From positions 312,823-376,822 of the forward strand of contig JAZKBU010000007.1 in assembly GCA_040388375.1 (NCBI GenBank): a stretch of DNA of 64,000 nt, written 5' to 3'. A program made the position numbers and the translations under genes. This document shows, in pieces, positions 35,655 to 43,768 of this stretch. The notes below the pieces were generated by a model. The model saw only the letters and a program-made list of their open reading frames with translations. It was not told the DNA's origin and ran no database searches. Source of the DNA: Bacteroidota bacterium. Its GTDB lineage: Bacteria > Bacteroidota > Bacteroidia > UKL13-3. Each line of letters opens with the position of its first letter. Position 1 is the stretch's first letter.

Positions 35655-35729
35655 CATATAAAAGAGAGAAGAATGATTTTATAGATGTTAGCACCAATTG
35701 AAAGAAAAAAAGTTCTACGAAAAGATAAT

Positions 35730-35755
35730 GTGAAAAAATCACGTGAAAATTTCAC
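35730..35755 (+). promoter_or_regulatory. Candidate operator ahead of the AAA ATPase
   Basis: An interrupted palindrome, with GTGAAA and TTTCAC outer arms around a central TCACGTGA, ends 42 bp before the chosen ATG. Such a site could bind a dimeric regulator; none is encoded next to it. Confidence 0.4.
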
Positions 35756-35797
35756 AGTGCAGATAGTTTGGTTTATAATTGCAGAAAATTTAATGAC

Positions 35798-37150
35798 ATG
35801 CTTTTAAAATTCTATTGCTCTAACTACAAATCCATAAAGGACGAAGTTGAGTTTAATATGTTTGCTGGTTCATACAAAAGACATGAAAGTCATCTTATTC
35901 CATTTAGAGATAAGTCTATATTAAGGACAGCAGCAATTTATGGGACAAATGGCTCAGGAAAGACAAATCTACTTCTTGCTTTGCAACTATTGCACAGACT
36001 AATAATTGTCGGAACAAAAGACATAAACGAAGTAATTAATATACCAGTCTTTAAGCTTTCAGACTGTAAAAACATTCCAACTAAGTTTGACATTGATTTT
36101 ATTATTGAAAACAGAAGGTTTAATTATCAACTAGACATTTTAAATAATATAATCATACGTGAAGAATTGTTCGAAATTACTATTGAGAATTCAGAAGTAA
36201 TAATTTTCAAAAGGAAATTTCAAGGTAAAAAAACTTCATTAACTATTGCTCCAAATCGTGACAAAAACCAAAAAGAAAAGTTACGCGAGGAAATATATTC
36301 AGAGGAACTCAGAGAGAATCAGACGTTTTTCAAAGAAGCAATAAACAAAAAACTAAATGATGTTCAACTGCCCTTTGAATGGTTTAGCAAGCAATTGAAA
36401 TTTGTTTCACTTGAAGAATTAATTTCAAACTCACATTCAAATTATACCACTCATGGTTTAGCGTCAACTTTTATGCTAGACAAAGATTTTTTATCCGTAT
36501 CAAAAAGTATAATTTCAAAAGCCAATGTTGGAATTTTAGATTTTAAAATTGTTGAAATTTCACTAACCGACCTCAAAGCAAAAGGCCTAAAATTGCCTCC
36601 CTTCATAGAAACAGACTTGCTGACTCAAGCAAATTTTGGTATTGATGTGACACATGAGGGTGAGTTATATTCTTCTTTTAAGAAAGACGATGAAATTAAA
36701 TTTGTTAAAATCTCAACATTACATAAAGACAGCTCTGGCAATGAGGTTGAATTCAAATTTTCAGAAGAATCAAAAGGTGTTCAACGACTTTTTGAATTAC
36801 TTCCTGCTATTTATCGTTCAATTCACAAAGGCGAAATATTTGTTGTGGATGAAATTGAGACAAGTTTTCATCCCGTATTAATCAGGGAAATATTAAGTCT
36901 ATATCTTGATACTATTCCAAATTCGTCAGGGCAAATAATCTTCACAACACATGAATCACATCTCTTAGATTTAGATCTATTCAGACAAGACGAAATTTGG
37001 TTTTGTGAAAAGGACAAAAATGGCGCAACTAGACTATACTCTTTAAGTGAATTTAAACCTCGTTTTGACAAGGATATACGTAAAGGATATTTAGAAGGAC
37101 AATTCGGGTTTATTCCATTTTTAGGTGACATTAATAATTTAGGTATATGA
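35798..37150 (+). CDS. AAA family ATPase, RloA/COG1106-like (candidate defence protein)
   Basis: A 450-residue ABC-like/SMC-like ATPase. It has SNYKSIKDEVEFNMFAG at the start, Walker A GTNGSGKT at residues 49-56, an ABC-type ESKGVQRLFELLP signature region, Walker B IFVVDEIETSFHP (D351, E352) and the H-loop FTTHESHLLDL. These fit the AAA15/RloA group, members of which belong to abortive-infection or restriction-linked systems. I chose ATG 35798 (MLLKFYCSNYKS) over an in-frame TTG at 35768. Its stop overlaps the next gene's start (ATGA), so the two products are probably coupled. It lies 315 bp from the tRNA-Ala scar. Confidence 0.82.
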   Translation: MLLKFYCSNYKSIKDEVEFNMFAGSYKRHESHLIPFRDKSILRTAAIYGTNGSGKTNLLLALQLLHRLIIVGTKDINEVINIPVFKLSDCKNIPTKFDIDFIIENRRFNYQLDILNNIIIREELFEITIENSEVIIFKRKFQGKKTSLTIAPNRDKNQKEKLREEIYSEELRENQTFFKEAINKKLNDVQLPFEWFSKQLKFVSLEELISNSHSNYTTHGLASTFMLDKDFLSVSKSIISKANVGILDFKIVEISLTDLKAKGLKLPPFIETDLLTQANFGIDVTHEGELYSSFKKDDEIKFVKISTLHKDSSGNEVEFKFSEESKGVQRLFELLPAIYRSIHKGEIFVVDEIETSFHPVLIREILSLYLDTIPNSSGQIIFTTHESHLLDLDLFRQDEIWFCEKDKNGATRLYSLSEFKPRFDKDIRKGYLEGQFGFIPFLGDINNLGI

Positions 37151-37371
37151 AACCAGACGAACGAAAAGAGAACATCCGAAATCCGCGAATAGATTTTGAA
37201 ACTTTTATTTATAAAAATTATAAGGACATCTTAGCATCAATTTTTATAATTCTAAGTATATTAGTTTTGGTTTTATCAAAGGATGCAAGAGAATCTGAAA
37301 AGGTATCGACATTGTTGACAGCAATAATTTCTACTTCAATTGGATTCATTTTTGGTAAAAAAGTATCATAA
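37147..37371 (+). CDS. Small two-helix membrane protein coupled to the AAA ATPase
   Basis: A 74-residue protein that starts in a 4-bp overlap with the ATPase stop. A polar N-terminus (KPDERKENIRNPRIDFETF) precedes two hydrophobic helices at about 30-46 and 55-71 (DILASIFIILSILVLVLS and LLTAIISTSIGFIFG), joined by a short charged loop. I recognise no family. Small two-helix proteins linked to ATPases are often membrane-acting effectors in defence systems, but this is inference from context only. Confidence 0.68.
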   Translation: MKPDERKENIRNPRIDFETFIYKNYKDILASIFIILSILVLVLSKDARESEKVSTLLTAIISTSIGFIFGKKVS

Positions 37372-37555
37372 GAAACAACTGGTGTTAACAGCACATTTGC
37401 AATATGTGGGGTTTTGCGATCCATAGATAGCTATGTGGTTAACCATACATTGGTTCTCCGAATCAACATTTGTGCTTCGAAATCGCCAACATCTTATAGC
37501 CACAAAACGTTACAAACTATCGTAAATAAGCTTTTGTTTTTATTAAACTCTTTCA

Positions 37556-37594
37556 AACAAAAAGCCCTTGTAATGACTACAAGGGCTTTTTGTT
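37556..37594. terminator. Bidirectional terminator
   Basis: ACAAAAAGCCCTTGTA and TACAAGGGCTTTTTGT pair around a short loop. The 180 bp before it (37372-37555) shows only a TGGTTAACCA palindrome at 37436-37445 and no convincing gene. Confidence 0.85.
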
Positions 37595-37622
37595 AATTAA
37601 TAAATAAATAAAACTATGTTTT

Positions 37623-38324
37623 TTATGGTGTAACAGGCGGTTCTTCCGGAGGGGTTGGATTTTCATTATCTACCAGCAATAAACCAAAGTTAAAGTAGCT
37701 GTTAAAGGCAGCTTCATTACCAATAGTACGGGCAGCTATAAGCAGTACACAAGTGGTTAAATGCTCCGTTAATGCTTTTCTGTTTTTTTGCATTTCCGTT
37801 TGCGATGATTTTTTGCTGGATTTGGATGATACCTGTGTTTCCCTCGCATCCACATAAGCAGTTTGTAAAGTAGTGAGGTTGCGTACAAAATCGGCTGATA
37901 ATTGAGCTGTGTATTTAGCAGCAGTAGCACTGTACCTATACAGCAATACTTTTATGCCCTCAACCGTAGAGCTGTGGTACTCCTTTAATCCTTGCGGGTA
38001 AAACTCGGTGTAAATGGGTGTGTTTTTACCAAACTTTGCTTTAATGGCTCCTTCTTCGCGGGTAATAAATTCTAAAATCGCATCGTAAGCATCCTGACGA
38101 CTCATGGTGCCACCCTTTTGTACGGCACTGCTTATAGCCAGCGTACCATAGGTGCTTACAAAGTCCTGGTGTAAGCTAATCAGCAGCGTTTTGTCGGCTG
38201 CGGGTAATACAGAGTTTTGCATGGTAGTTAATCGGCTGATTAAATCTGTAGCAAATAGGTTGAGTTCATTTCGGCTAAAATTTTTACTGCCGAACAAATT
38301 GCTGGTTAATCTAGAGTATTTCAT
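37623..38324 (-). CDS. Hypothetical protein, mostly helical
   Basis: A 233-residue protein without a signal peptide or membrane segments. It is rich in predicted helix (NELNLFATDLISRL, RQDAYDAILEFITREEGAI, TLQTAYVDARETQ) and ends with a Pro-rich tail (NPTPPEEPPVTP). A Ser/Lys run (SSKSSKKSSQ) lies near residue 167. I do not recognise the family. The gene is transcribed away from the tandem palindrome array, whose first unit starts 88 bp upstream of its ATG, so the array may lie in its promoter or leader. Confidence 0.72.
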   Translation of the reverse strand: MKYSRLTSNLFGSKNFSRNELNLFATDLISRLTTMQNSVLPAADKTLLISLHQDFVSTYGTLAISSAVQKGGTMSRQDAYDAILEFITREEGAIKAKFGKNTPIYTEFYPQGLKEYHSSTVEGIKVLLYRYSATAAKYTAQLSADFVRNLTTLQTAYVDARETQVSSKSSKKSSQTEMQKNRKALTEHLTTCVLLIAARTIGNEAAFNSYFNFGLLLVDNENPTPPEEPPVTP

Positions 38325-38412
38325 TAGTGAAACTTATTTATACAATTAATAACGCAACGCAAAAAAATTTCGTGTTAAATAGTATATCAATTTGTATAAA
38401 AATTTTCAATTT

Positions 38413-38700
38413 AATACGTTCCTAAAACGGAGACTATAGGTAAAAAGTATTTTTGCTATAGGGTAAAAACACGGAACGTATGTAAAAACTTTTTTTAGTA
38501 CATTCCTAAAATGCGGACTATATATAAAAACTATTTTTACTATAGGGTAAAAACGCGGAACGTATGTAAAAACTTTTTTTAGTACGTTCCCAAAACGGAG
38601 ACTATATATAAAAAGTATTTTTACTATAGGGTAAAAATTGGGACTGTATGTAAAAACTTTTTTTAGTATAGTCCCAAAACGCGGAATGAATGTAAAAACG
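38413..38700. repeat. Tandem 84-bp repeats built of alternating 42-bp palindromes
   Basis: Units begin at 38413, 38497, 38581 and 38665, exactly 84 bp apart, the last incomplete. Each unit holds two kinds of palindrome: type A with CTATA arms around AAAAA/TTTTT, and type B with GGAACGTA / TACGTTCC arms (38473-38506, 38557-38590). In the third type B copy (38640-38675) both arms have changed together to GGGACTGTA / TATAGTCCC, so base pairing is kept. No reading frame spans the array. Left of it, 38325-38412 is AT-rich and holds the decayed left arm of one more hairpin. Confidence 0.9.
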
Positions 38701-38843
38701 CTAATACAACTTAGTTAGTTTTCTAATAATAATATATTTATTTATCTACGAATTTATAAATAGATAATATTAGCAATACAAAATATCATTCAAAATCTAC
38801 AAAATAGCCATTTCTATTATATTTAAAAGAGCTTATCAAGTAT

Positions 38844-38911
38844 AAAAGAGTATTTATACTACAAAAAAAAGAGTGTTTCCCCTACCAAAAAAGAGTATTT
38901 CTCCTATTGAT
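38844..38911 (+). repeat. Short degenerate repeats, about 22 bp, three copies
   Basis: AAAAGAGTATTTATACTAC, AAAAGAGTGTTTCCCCTACC and AAAAGAGTATTTCTCCTATT start at 38844, 38867 and 38889. They lie between the palindrome array and the small secreted protein gene, in non-coding DNA that otherwise shows nothing. Confidence 0.6.
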
Positions 38912-39015
38912 TATATATTTTTTAATATATTAGTTTGTATCGCACAATTTTTGGTAGCTACAAAATGGAGCAAAAATGAAATCAATTTTTTCAAAACATT
39001 AAAACAATAAGTAAA

Positions 39016-39396
39016 ATGAAAAAGAAAATATTAACAGGGCTTGCATGCCTTTTATTATTTGGAGTGGCTTATGCTAAAACAAAAAAGCCAACTCCAATAG
39101 CTAAACAAACAAATACTACACCGGAGCAACCACTACCCGGTGAATGGCGTTATGGTGAATTAAGAAAATCAGAATCAGGTTGGATGAGGTGTGAATCAGG
39201 AACTGATAAATGTGCACTTATTATTAAAAAAGTAGCGGTAGATTTACCTACTACAGGCTATTACCTGTATTTAAACACTTCGCAAACTTCGGGCGAAACA
39301 GTAATTAAAAAATACGATGTAGAAGATATACTGTTTGACAGGGATGAAAACGGAGAAGTAATTTTTAAAACTGTTCCACCTATTGAATTAAACTAA
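39016..39396 (+). CDS. Small secreted protein, paralogue of the next gene
   Basis: A 126-residue protein with a signal peptide (MKKKILTGLACLLLFGVAYA). The mature domain has GEWRYGELRKSESGWMRCES, a C-x(6)-C pair (about residues 59 and 66), VAVDLPTTGYYLYLN and PPIELN at the end. It aligns along its length with the following 129-residue protein, at roughly half of positions identical. No known family. The two genes are 9 bp apart, so one transcript and a tandem duplication are likely. Confidence 0.78.
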   Translation: MKKKILTGLACLLLFGVAYAKTKKPTPIAKQTNTTPEQPLPGEWRYGELRKSESGWMRCESGTDKCALIIKKVAVDLPTTGYYLYLNTSQTSGETVIKKYDVEDILFDRDENGEVIFKTVPPIELN

Positions 39397-39405
39397 ACAA
39401 CGAGT

Positions 39406-39795
39406 ATGAAAAAAATAATACTACTTACAGCAGTATGCTTTTTAGCTATTGGATTAGTAAATGCTAAAAATGGAAAAAAGCATAAAACAAATAAAAAGGT
39501 AAAATCACCTATATGGGAATTACCTACACCTATGGATGGACGTTGGGAGTACGGCACTTTACGCGAAACACCCGATGGTTGGTTTAAATGCGAAAACGGT
39601 CCGGGTAAATGTGCTTTTATAGTTAATAAAGCAGCAGTTAATGCGGGTACCAGTGGTTATTATGTTTACTTAAACCAATCAACCAATGTTAATGAAACAA
39701 ACCTTGTTAAGTATGATGTAAACCAAGTATTGGTAAGCGAGGACGAAACAGGTTGCTTTATTTTTGTTACTTCACCACCAATCCATTTACCTTAA
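39406..39795 (+). CDS. Small secreted protein, paralogue of the previous gene
   Basis: A 129-residue protein with a signal peptide (ending GLVNA). It shares with its neighbour the pattern GRWEYGTLRETPDGWFKCEN, then GKCAFIVNKAAVN, SGYYVYLNQS and PPIHLP. The two cysteines are conserved, suggesting a disulfide outside the cytoplasm. The function is unknown. A hairpin at 39815-39846 separates it from the larger secreted protein gene that follows. Confidence 0.78.
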   Translation: MKKIILLTAVCFLAIGLVNAKNGKKHKTNKKVKSPIWELPTPMDGRWEYGTLRETPDGWFKCENGPGKCAFIVNKAAVNAGTSGYYVYLNQSTNVNETNLVKYDVNQVLVSEDETGCFIFVTSPPIHLP

Positions 39796-39814
39796 TTAAT
39801 TAAACCAAAACCAA

Positions 39815-39846
39815 ATAACTGCAAGGACTTTCCTTGCAGTTATTTA
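39815..39846 (+). terminator. Hairpin after the paralogue pair (weak terminator or attenuator)
   Basis: ATAACTGCAAGGA pairs with TCCTTGCAGTTAT and is followed by a T-containing stretch. It could end or reduce transcription into the 461-residue gene. Confidence 0.55.
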
Positions 39847-39856
39847 TATTTCAAAC

Positions 39857-41242
39857 ATGAAACAATTTATACTCATTACTTTTTATATATTCACTAGCTT
39901 AGGCATACAAGCCAAAAATAAATTGGTAATAGTGGTAAACCCAAAAACCTGCCGTTATTGCCTGCACACCATTAAAGGAACCAATATTATTGATTCTGTT
40001 ATTGCCAAAACACTTTATTTTAGAACTGATATTAATGAAGAGCAAATAGCTTATTTTATTAAAAGCAACTTTCCTAAAACATTTACCAATTACCGTATTA
40101 TTCAAAACGATTCGTTAGTGGATTTTTACAATGCCTTTGACAGTAATTATATAGTTAAAGGTATGGGAGCCATAGTAAGCGACTCTAATAAAATACTTAG
40201 CCATTTTAACCTTGATTATATCAATAATTATGTACCGCAAATTAACTGGTTCTGCAAAGACCGTAGGGTAAATGTAAGCATTAAGGAAGTACCCCAAATA
40301 AGACCTTTGATAGATTTTTTTACCATATCAAAATCTGAGAAAAACTTAATTATAGCAGGTTATGGTGAAGCTTTATTTGTTTTTGATAATAACCTGAAAT
40401 TAGTAAAAGAAATTAATTTTAACAACGATTCCATTTGTACCTGGTTTTATCGTAAACTGCATAAAACAGATATATGGTTAGAATATTTTTTACGTACAAG
40501 CAGAGACTCCAAAACCTATGATTTTTTATCAAATACGGTTTACAAAAACAAAGTAGTTTTCCCCTTTGCATTTGATAGCGTTTACGTTCAATATGACACA
40601 GGCTATTTGCCCCCTTCTTATTTTATAGGCACTTACCATATTGATAAAGATAGCTTGGTAGTAGAAAGAATACATCAGCCAAGTGACAGCAATTGTTATA
40701 TTTCACCAGAGTATGTTCATTTACTTAGTGATGATATTTACCGATTTAAGCTAAAAACTGTAAACAGAACTGAAAATGACCCTGCATTTGCTATTTATAA
40801 AAAAGTAAAAGGTAAATACGTATATCAAGGGTTGGAAAAACCACGCATCAATAATGTGAACCCTAGAATAAGTATAGGCTATCCCGAAAATATATTTATT
40901 AATGATGAATGTATAGTGCAATACAAAAGCATGACCTTTGAATCGTTAAAAGACAATATAAAAATTGCTTTAAAATGTACCGATTTTGCAGATGGTAAGA
41001 AACGACATTCCTCTGTTTTTGATTGCAGGTACAATAACAATATTATTAAGTTAACTGCTATTAATGAAAACCAATTGATAGAATACTTTTTTAATTTGAA
41101 GGGCGATATAATACATAAAAACTATTATGCTTTAGGAGAAGGTATGTTTAAAATAAGCAGTAATACAGCAGCTTTACCTAATGATTATAGCTTTATCAAT
41201 AAATTAAATCAGTTAGTTACTATTACGTTATCAGAGTACTAG
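39857..41242 (+). CDS. Secreted protein with N-terminal CxxC motif, unknown
   Basis: A 461-residue protein with a signal peptide to about residue 19 (SLGIQA). Residues 22-120 may be thioredoxin-like: a strand LVIVVNP is followed by KTCRYCLHT with a CxxC pair at about 32-35. The remaining 340 residues have repeated strand-turn units (FFTISKSEKNLIIAGYGEAL, LFVFDNNLKLVKEIN), compatible with a beta-propeller of the 6-bladed type seen in Bacteroidota. No family is recognised with certainty. It follows the paralogous small secreted proteins and ends with a good terminator. Confidence 0.72.
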   Translation: MKQFILITFYIFTSLGIQAKNKLVIVVNPKTCRYCLHTIKGTNIIDSVIAKTLYFRTDINEEQIAYFIKSNFPKTFTNYRIIQNDSLVDFYNAFDSNYIVKGMGAIVSDSNKILSHFNLDYINNYVPQINWFCKDRRVNVSIKEVPQIRPLIDFFTISKSEKNLIIAGYGEALFVFDNNLKLVKEINFNNDSICTWFYRKLHKTDIWLEYFLRTSRDSKTYDFLSNTVYKNKVVFPFAFDSVYVQYDTGYLPPSYFIGTYHIDKDSLVVERIHQPSDSNCYISPEYVHLLSDDIYRFKLKTVNRTENDPAFAIYKKVKGKYVYQGLEKPRINNVNPRISIGYPENIFINDECIVQYKSMTFESLKDNIKIALKCTDFADGKKRHSSVFDCRYNNNIIKLTAINENQLIEYFFNLKGDIIHKNYYALGEGMFKISSNTAALPNDYSFINKLNQLVTITLSEY

Positions 41243-41260
41243 TAACCACTTAAATAAATA

Positions 41261-41290
41261 AAAAAGGCTTCAAATATTGAAGCCTTTTTG
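41261..41290. terminator. Terminator after the CxxC secreted protein
   Basis: AAAAAGGCTTCAA pairs with TTGAAGCCTTTTT. The same stem is found at 46857-46890. Confidence 0.88.
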
Positions 41291-41395
41291 TTAAACTCAC
41301 TATGAAAATACATGGAATTAAGAGTTCTATTCAATACTTGTATATCTAAAAATAACAGGTATGTTTGAATATAAAAAATTTAGAAAAATATACCT

Positions 41396-41551
41396 ATGAG
41401 CAAAAAAATACCCCAACCAAGACCTGAACCGAGACCGCAGCAACGCCCTGAACCAGTTAGAATTCCACTAAGAGAAAATCCAGAAAAGCGTGAAAAACGC
41501 GATGCGCCAAGACCTGATACAGGTGGAGGTAGACCACCAGCTAAAAAGTAA
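41396..41551 (+). CDS. Small Pro/Arg-rich basic protein (51 residues)
   Basis: An ATG at 41396-41398 opens a 51-residue frame ending TAA at 41549-41551. The product is very rich in Pro, Arg, Lys and Glu (PQPRPEPRPQQRPEP, ENPEKREKRDAPRP) and closes with DTGGGRPPAKK. Its order in repeats and lack of rare residues suggest real coding, but length makes it uncertain. It has no signal peptide, so it is likely cytosolic and disordered. Its stop overlaps the end of the converging membrane protein gene by 11 bp. Confidence 0.5.
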   Translation: MSKKIPQPRPEPRPQQRPEPVRIPLRENPEKREKRDAPRPDTGGGRPPAKK

Positions 41552-41975
41552 TAAAAAAATACATCACCATTATTAACGCTCCTACCATTAATATAAAACT
41601 AAACATGTTAAAAAAATTTGTCCAGTTTGTATAAATGGTAGCAAGGGTGTCATGCTTAGAAATTAATTTTTTATTTTTTGAAATCTTTTTCTTATTTGCG
41701 CTTAGCTTTACAGCGCACATTTTCATTTCATGCCCATTGGCTTCTTTACCTGTAAACTGACTTAAAAAATTTATTACGATTGCGGCAACAAACAATATAC
41801 CTGCTCCTTTAATTTGCCAAACATTTGATAATGTTTTTTCAATTGAATATTTAAGTGTTTCTAATACAACATATATACCTGCTCCGCTAATTGAAATTAT
41901 TAATAAATCGATTCTTTGTATAGCATAAAACCAACCCTCCCAAGCCATCTTCTTTCTATCATTTATATCATCCAT
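41541..41975 (-). CDS. Membrane protein of unknown function
   Basis: A 144-residue protein with three hydrophobic segments (about 24-38, 58-74 and 121-143). A Lys-rich loop (SANKKKISKNKKLISKHD) lies between the second and third. No family recognised. It is downstream of the carotenoid operon on the same strand, but 113 bp away with no obvious link. Confidence 0.7.
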   Translation of the reverse strand: MDDINDRKKMAWEGWFYAIQRIDLLIISISGAGIYVVLETLKYSIEKTLSNVWQIKGAGILFVAAIVINFLSQFTGKEANGHEMKMCAVKLSANKKKISKNKKLISKHDTLATIYTNWTNFFNMFSFILMVGALIMVMYFFITF

Positions 41976-42088
41976 CTGAATATTTATTTTTTCAAATGTA
42001 TTCTTTTAACACGCTTAATACATAAAAAACAACTTACCTCCTATTTGTAAGCATTGCCTTTTTTGAATAGCATTCTGCTACAAGTACA

Positions 42089-42829
42089 CTAATTAAGCTC
42101 AACCGAAGCCATTGTACTTACCCATTTATTTTTTTGGTTTCTACGCGCTGCTTTTTGAAAGAATTTAAAAAAGTAAAGCACCAGCAAAAACTGGGTATAA
42201 CCATAAACAAAATCTTCAATGGGTATAGTCAGTATTCTTATACCCAAAAAATCGGCCGGGTTGTAATTAACAATGGGTGACTCCAATCCTGTTCCGGTAA
42301 GTATACCATTAACCGGAAAAAAACCTAACATTAATATAGAAAATACCAGGGAGGCTTTTGTAATCCATTTTATACGGGCAATAAAATGGAAATAAATTAA
42401 TGCGAGTGTAGTTGCCAATGCTGTTGCAAAAGTGTAAATTTTATTGTAATGCAATAGCGCAATAACCGTAAAAACAATAACACCTACAAAAACAATTATA
42501 TTGTTAAAAGCATAGGTCCGTTTAAGTTTAAAAAACTTTTCGAAACAGTAGTAAGTAAAAATACATGGAAAAGGAATACAAATAAAAAACAACCATTCTT
42601 CTATGGGCAAACCGCCAAGGTTAAAGCCAAGGGTATAGTCTTTATTAAACCACCAAACCCCATGAGCGGCAAACCATACATCCCACGCAATAAAAGGAAC
42701 AGCAACAATAATAGCTGCTTTAATGTAGGCTCCAAAATGTTTGTAAAACTGAATCCTTTTATCGAAAGATGCAATGAAACAAATACTAACTGAGCACAAC
42801 AGAATATAAAAATAAGTAAATTCTCTCAT
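42089..42829 (-). CDS. Lycopene beta-cyclase (CrtYcd/CarR-type, fused)
   Basis: A 246-residue integral membrane protein with about six or seven helices. It carries two copies of the lycopene-cyclase domain seen as separate CrtYc and CrtYd in actinobacteria. The first contains the GGLPIEEWLFFICIPFPC motif (about 71-88) with catalytic-type Glu pair; the second has the related PIEDFVYGYTQFLLVLYF near 205. It closes both ends of lycopene to beta-carotene. It is the last gene of the crt operon, 2 bp after crtZ. Confidence 0.9.
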   Translation of the reverse strand: MREFTYFYILLCSVSICFIASFDKRIQFYKHFGAYIKAAIIVAVPFIAWDVWFAAHGVWWFNKDYTLGFNLGGLPIEEWLFFICIPFPCIFTYYCFEKFFKLKRTYAFNNIIVFVGVIVFTVIALLHYNKIYTFATALATTLALIYFHFIARIKWITKASLVFSILMLGFFPVNGILTGTGLESPIVNYNPADFLGIRILTIPIEDFVYGYTQFLLVLYFFKFFQKAARRNQKNKWVSTMASVELN

Positions 42830-42831
42830 GA

Positions 42832-43287
42832 CTATTCTTGCTTAAAATACATGTTGAAATATTTAAAAGGCACAAATAAAAAACCAAAACACTCCCCTTC
42901 TTCTTTTCCTATGTGTTTGTGGTGTTGTTTGTGTGCCCTGCGCAAAGCTAAAAAGTAAGGGTTATTTGTAGCGGTTAAAAACTTAATACGTTGATGTATG
43001 AAAATATCGTGTACAAAAAAATAAGCCATGCCATAAAGCATAATGGCTATACCAATAAAAAACAAATAGTTGAAATGATGTAATGAACCTGCATACATGA
43101 GTGCAATAGTTGGCAAAGCAAATATCACAAAGAAGTAGTCGTTCTTTTCAAAATGACCCTTGTTGCTATGGTCGTGGTGGTCTTTGTGTAACACCCACAA
43201 AAATCCGTGCATAATATATTTATGAATAAACCAGGTAGCGGCTTCCATTAATATAAAAACACTTAGTACAATTACAAAATTCATCAT
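42832..43287 (-). CDS. crtZ: Beta-carotene 3-hydroxylase
   Basis: A 151-residue membrane-bound di-iron hydroxylase of the fatty-acid hydroxylase/CrtZ family. All histidine boxes are visible: HKYIMHG (about 18-24), HKDHHDH (about 34-40), HDIFIHQR (about 93-100) and HKQHHKHIG (about 114-122). It adds OH groups at C3 and C3' of beta-carotene to give zeaxanthin. It is located between the cyclase gene (2 bp) and a 153-residue hypothetical gene (19 bp) in the carotenoid operon. Confidence 0.94.
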   Translation of the reverse strand: MMNFVIVLSVFILMEAATWFIHKYIMHGFLWVLHKDHHDHSNKGHFEKNDYFFVIFALPTIALMYAGSLHHFNYLFFIGIAIMLYGMAYFFVHDIFIHQRIKFLTATNNPYFLALRRAHKQHHKHIGKEEGECFGFLFVPFKYFNMYFKQE

Positions 43288-43306
43288 TTCAGCTTTATTC
43301 GGTAAG

Positions 43307-43768
43307 CTAATTGTTTAATACATTAGCAATCATTTTTTTTAAACTTTCGGGCTGTACTTCAGTAAGATGCTGTTTTATATAGCTTTCATCTTCCGTAATG
43401 CTTTTACTGTATCCTAAAAATTTAGGACAGTTTTTTTGCACTGAAAGCCTTACAAAACGTATCTCAACATTATCTTTTTCATTGCTTACTGCTTGCTCTA
43501 TATTGGCTTTTCCTGTATCAAAGGTTTTTAACTTTGCTAAAGGATTAATGGTATGATTAGCCCAAATGGTTTGCAAACCACCTAAATAAGCCAGTTCAAT
43601 ATTATTCCGTTTTGATTTTTTCAAAACATCTATCATGGTTGTACATATTTCTTTATTGGTAATAGCCTGTTCGTAATGATTTCTGATATAAACCAAATCA
43701 ATAGTTACCCTATTGCTTTTGAAAGAGCATAATATACATAAACTCAATAGGAGTGAAAACCGCATCAT
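43307..43768 (-). CDS. Hypothetical exported protein in the carotenoid operon
   Basis: A 153-residue protein with an N-terminal hydrophobic signal (MMRFSLLLSLCILCSF). The body is helical (HYEQAITNKEICTTMIDVLK, LAYLGGLQTIWANH, NVEIRFVRLSVQKNCP, SLKKMIANVL). I know similar proteins lie between crtB and crtZ in other Bacteroidota, though their function is undefined. Its start overlaps the crtB stop by 4 bp, so translational coupling is likely. A pigment-related role is a guess from position. Confidence 0.75.
   Translation of the reverse strand: MMRFSLLLSLCILCSFKSNRVTIDLVYIRNHYEQAITNKEICTTMIDVLKKSKRNNIELAYLGGLQTIWANHTINPLAKLKTFDTGKANIEQAVSNEKDNVEIRFVRLSVQKNCPKFLGYSKSITEDESYIKQHLTEVQPESLKKMIANVLNN

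Noticed and set aside
37372-37555. Possible integron attC site or remnant gene after the two-helix protein
   Set aside because: A TGGTTAACCA palindrome and a 60-codon frame are present, but no paired core sites of the GTTRRRY type at proper spacing and no protein family match.
38413-38700. Possible CRISPR array
   Set aside because: Repeats are contiguous with period 84 bp and inner palindromes; there are no unique spacers and no cas genes nearby.
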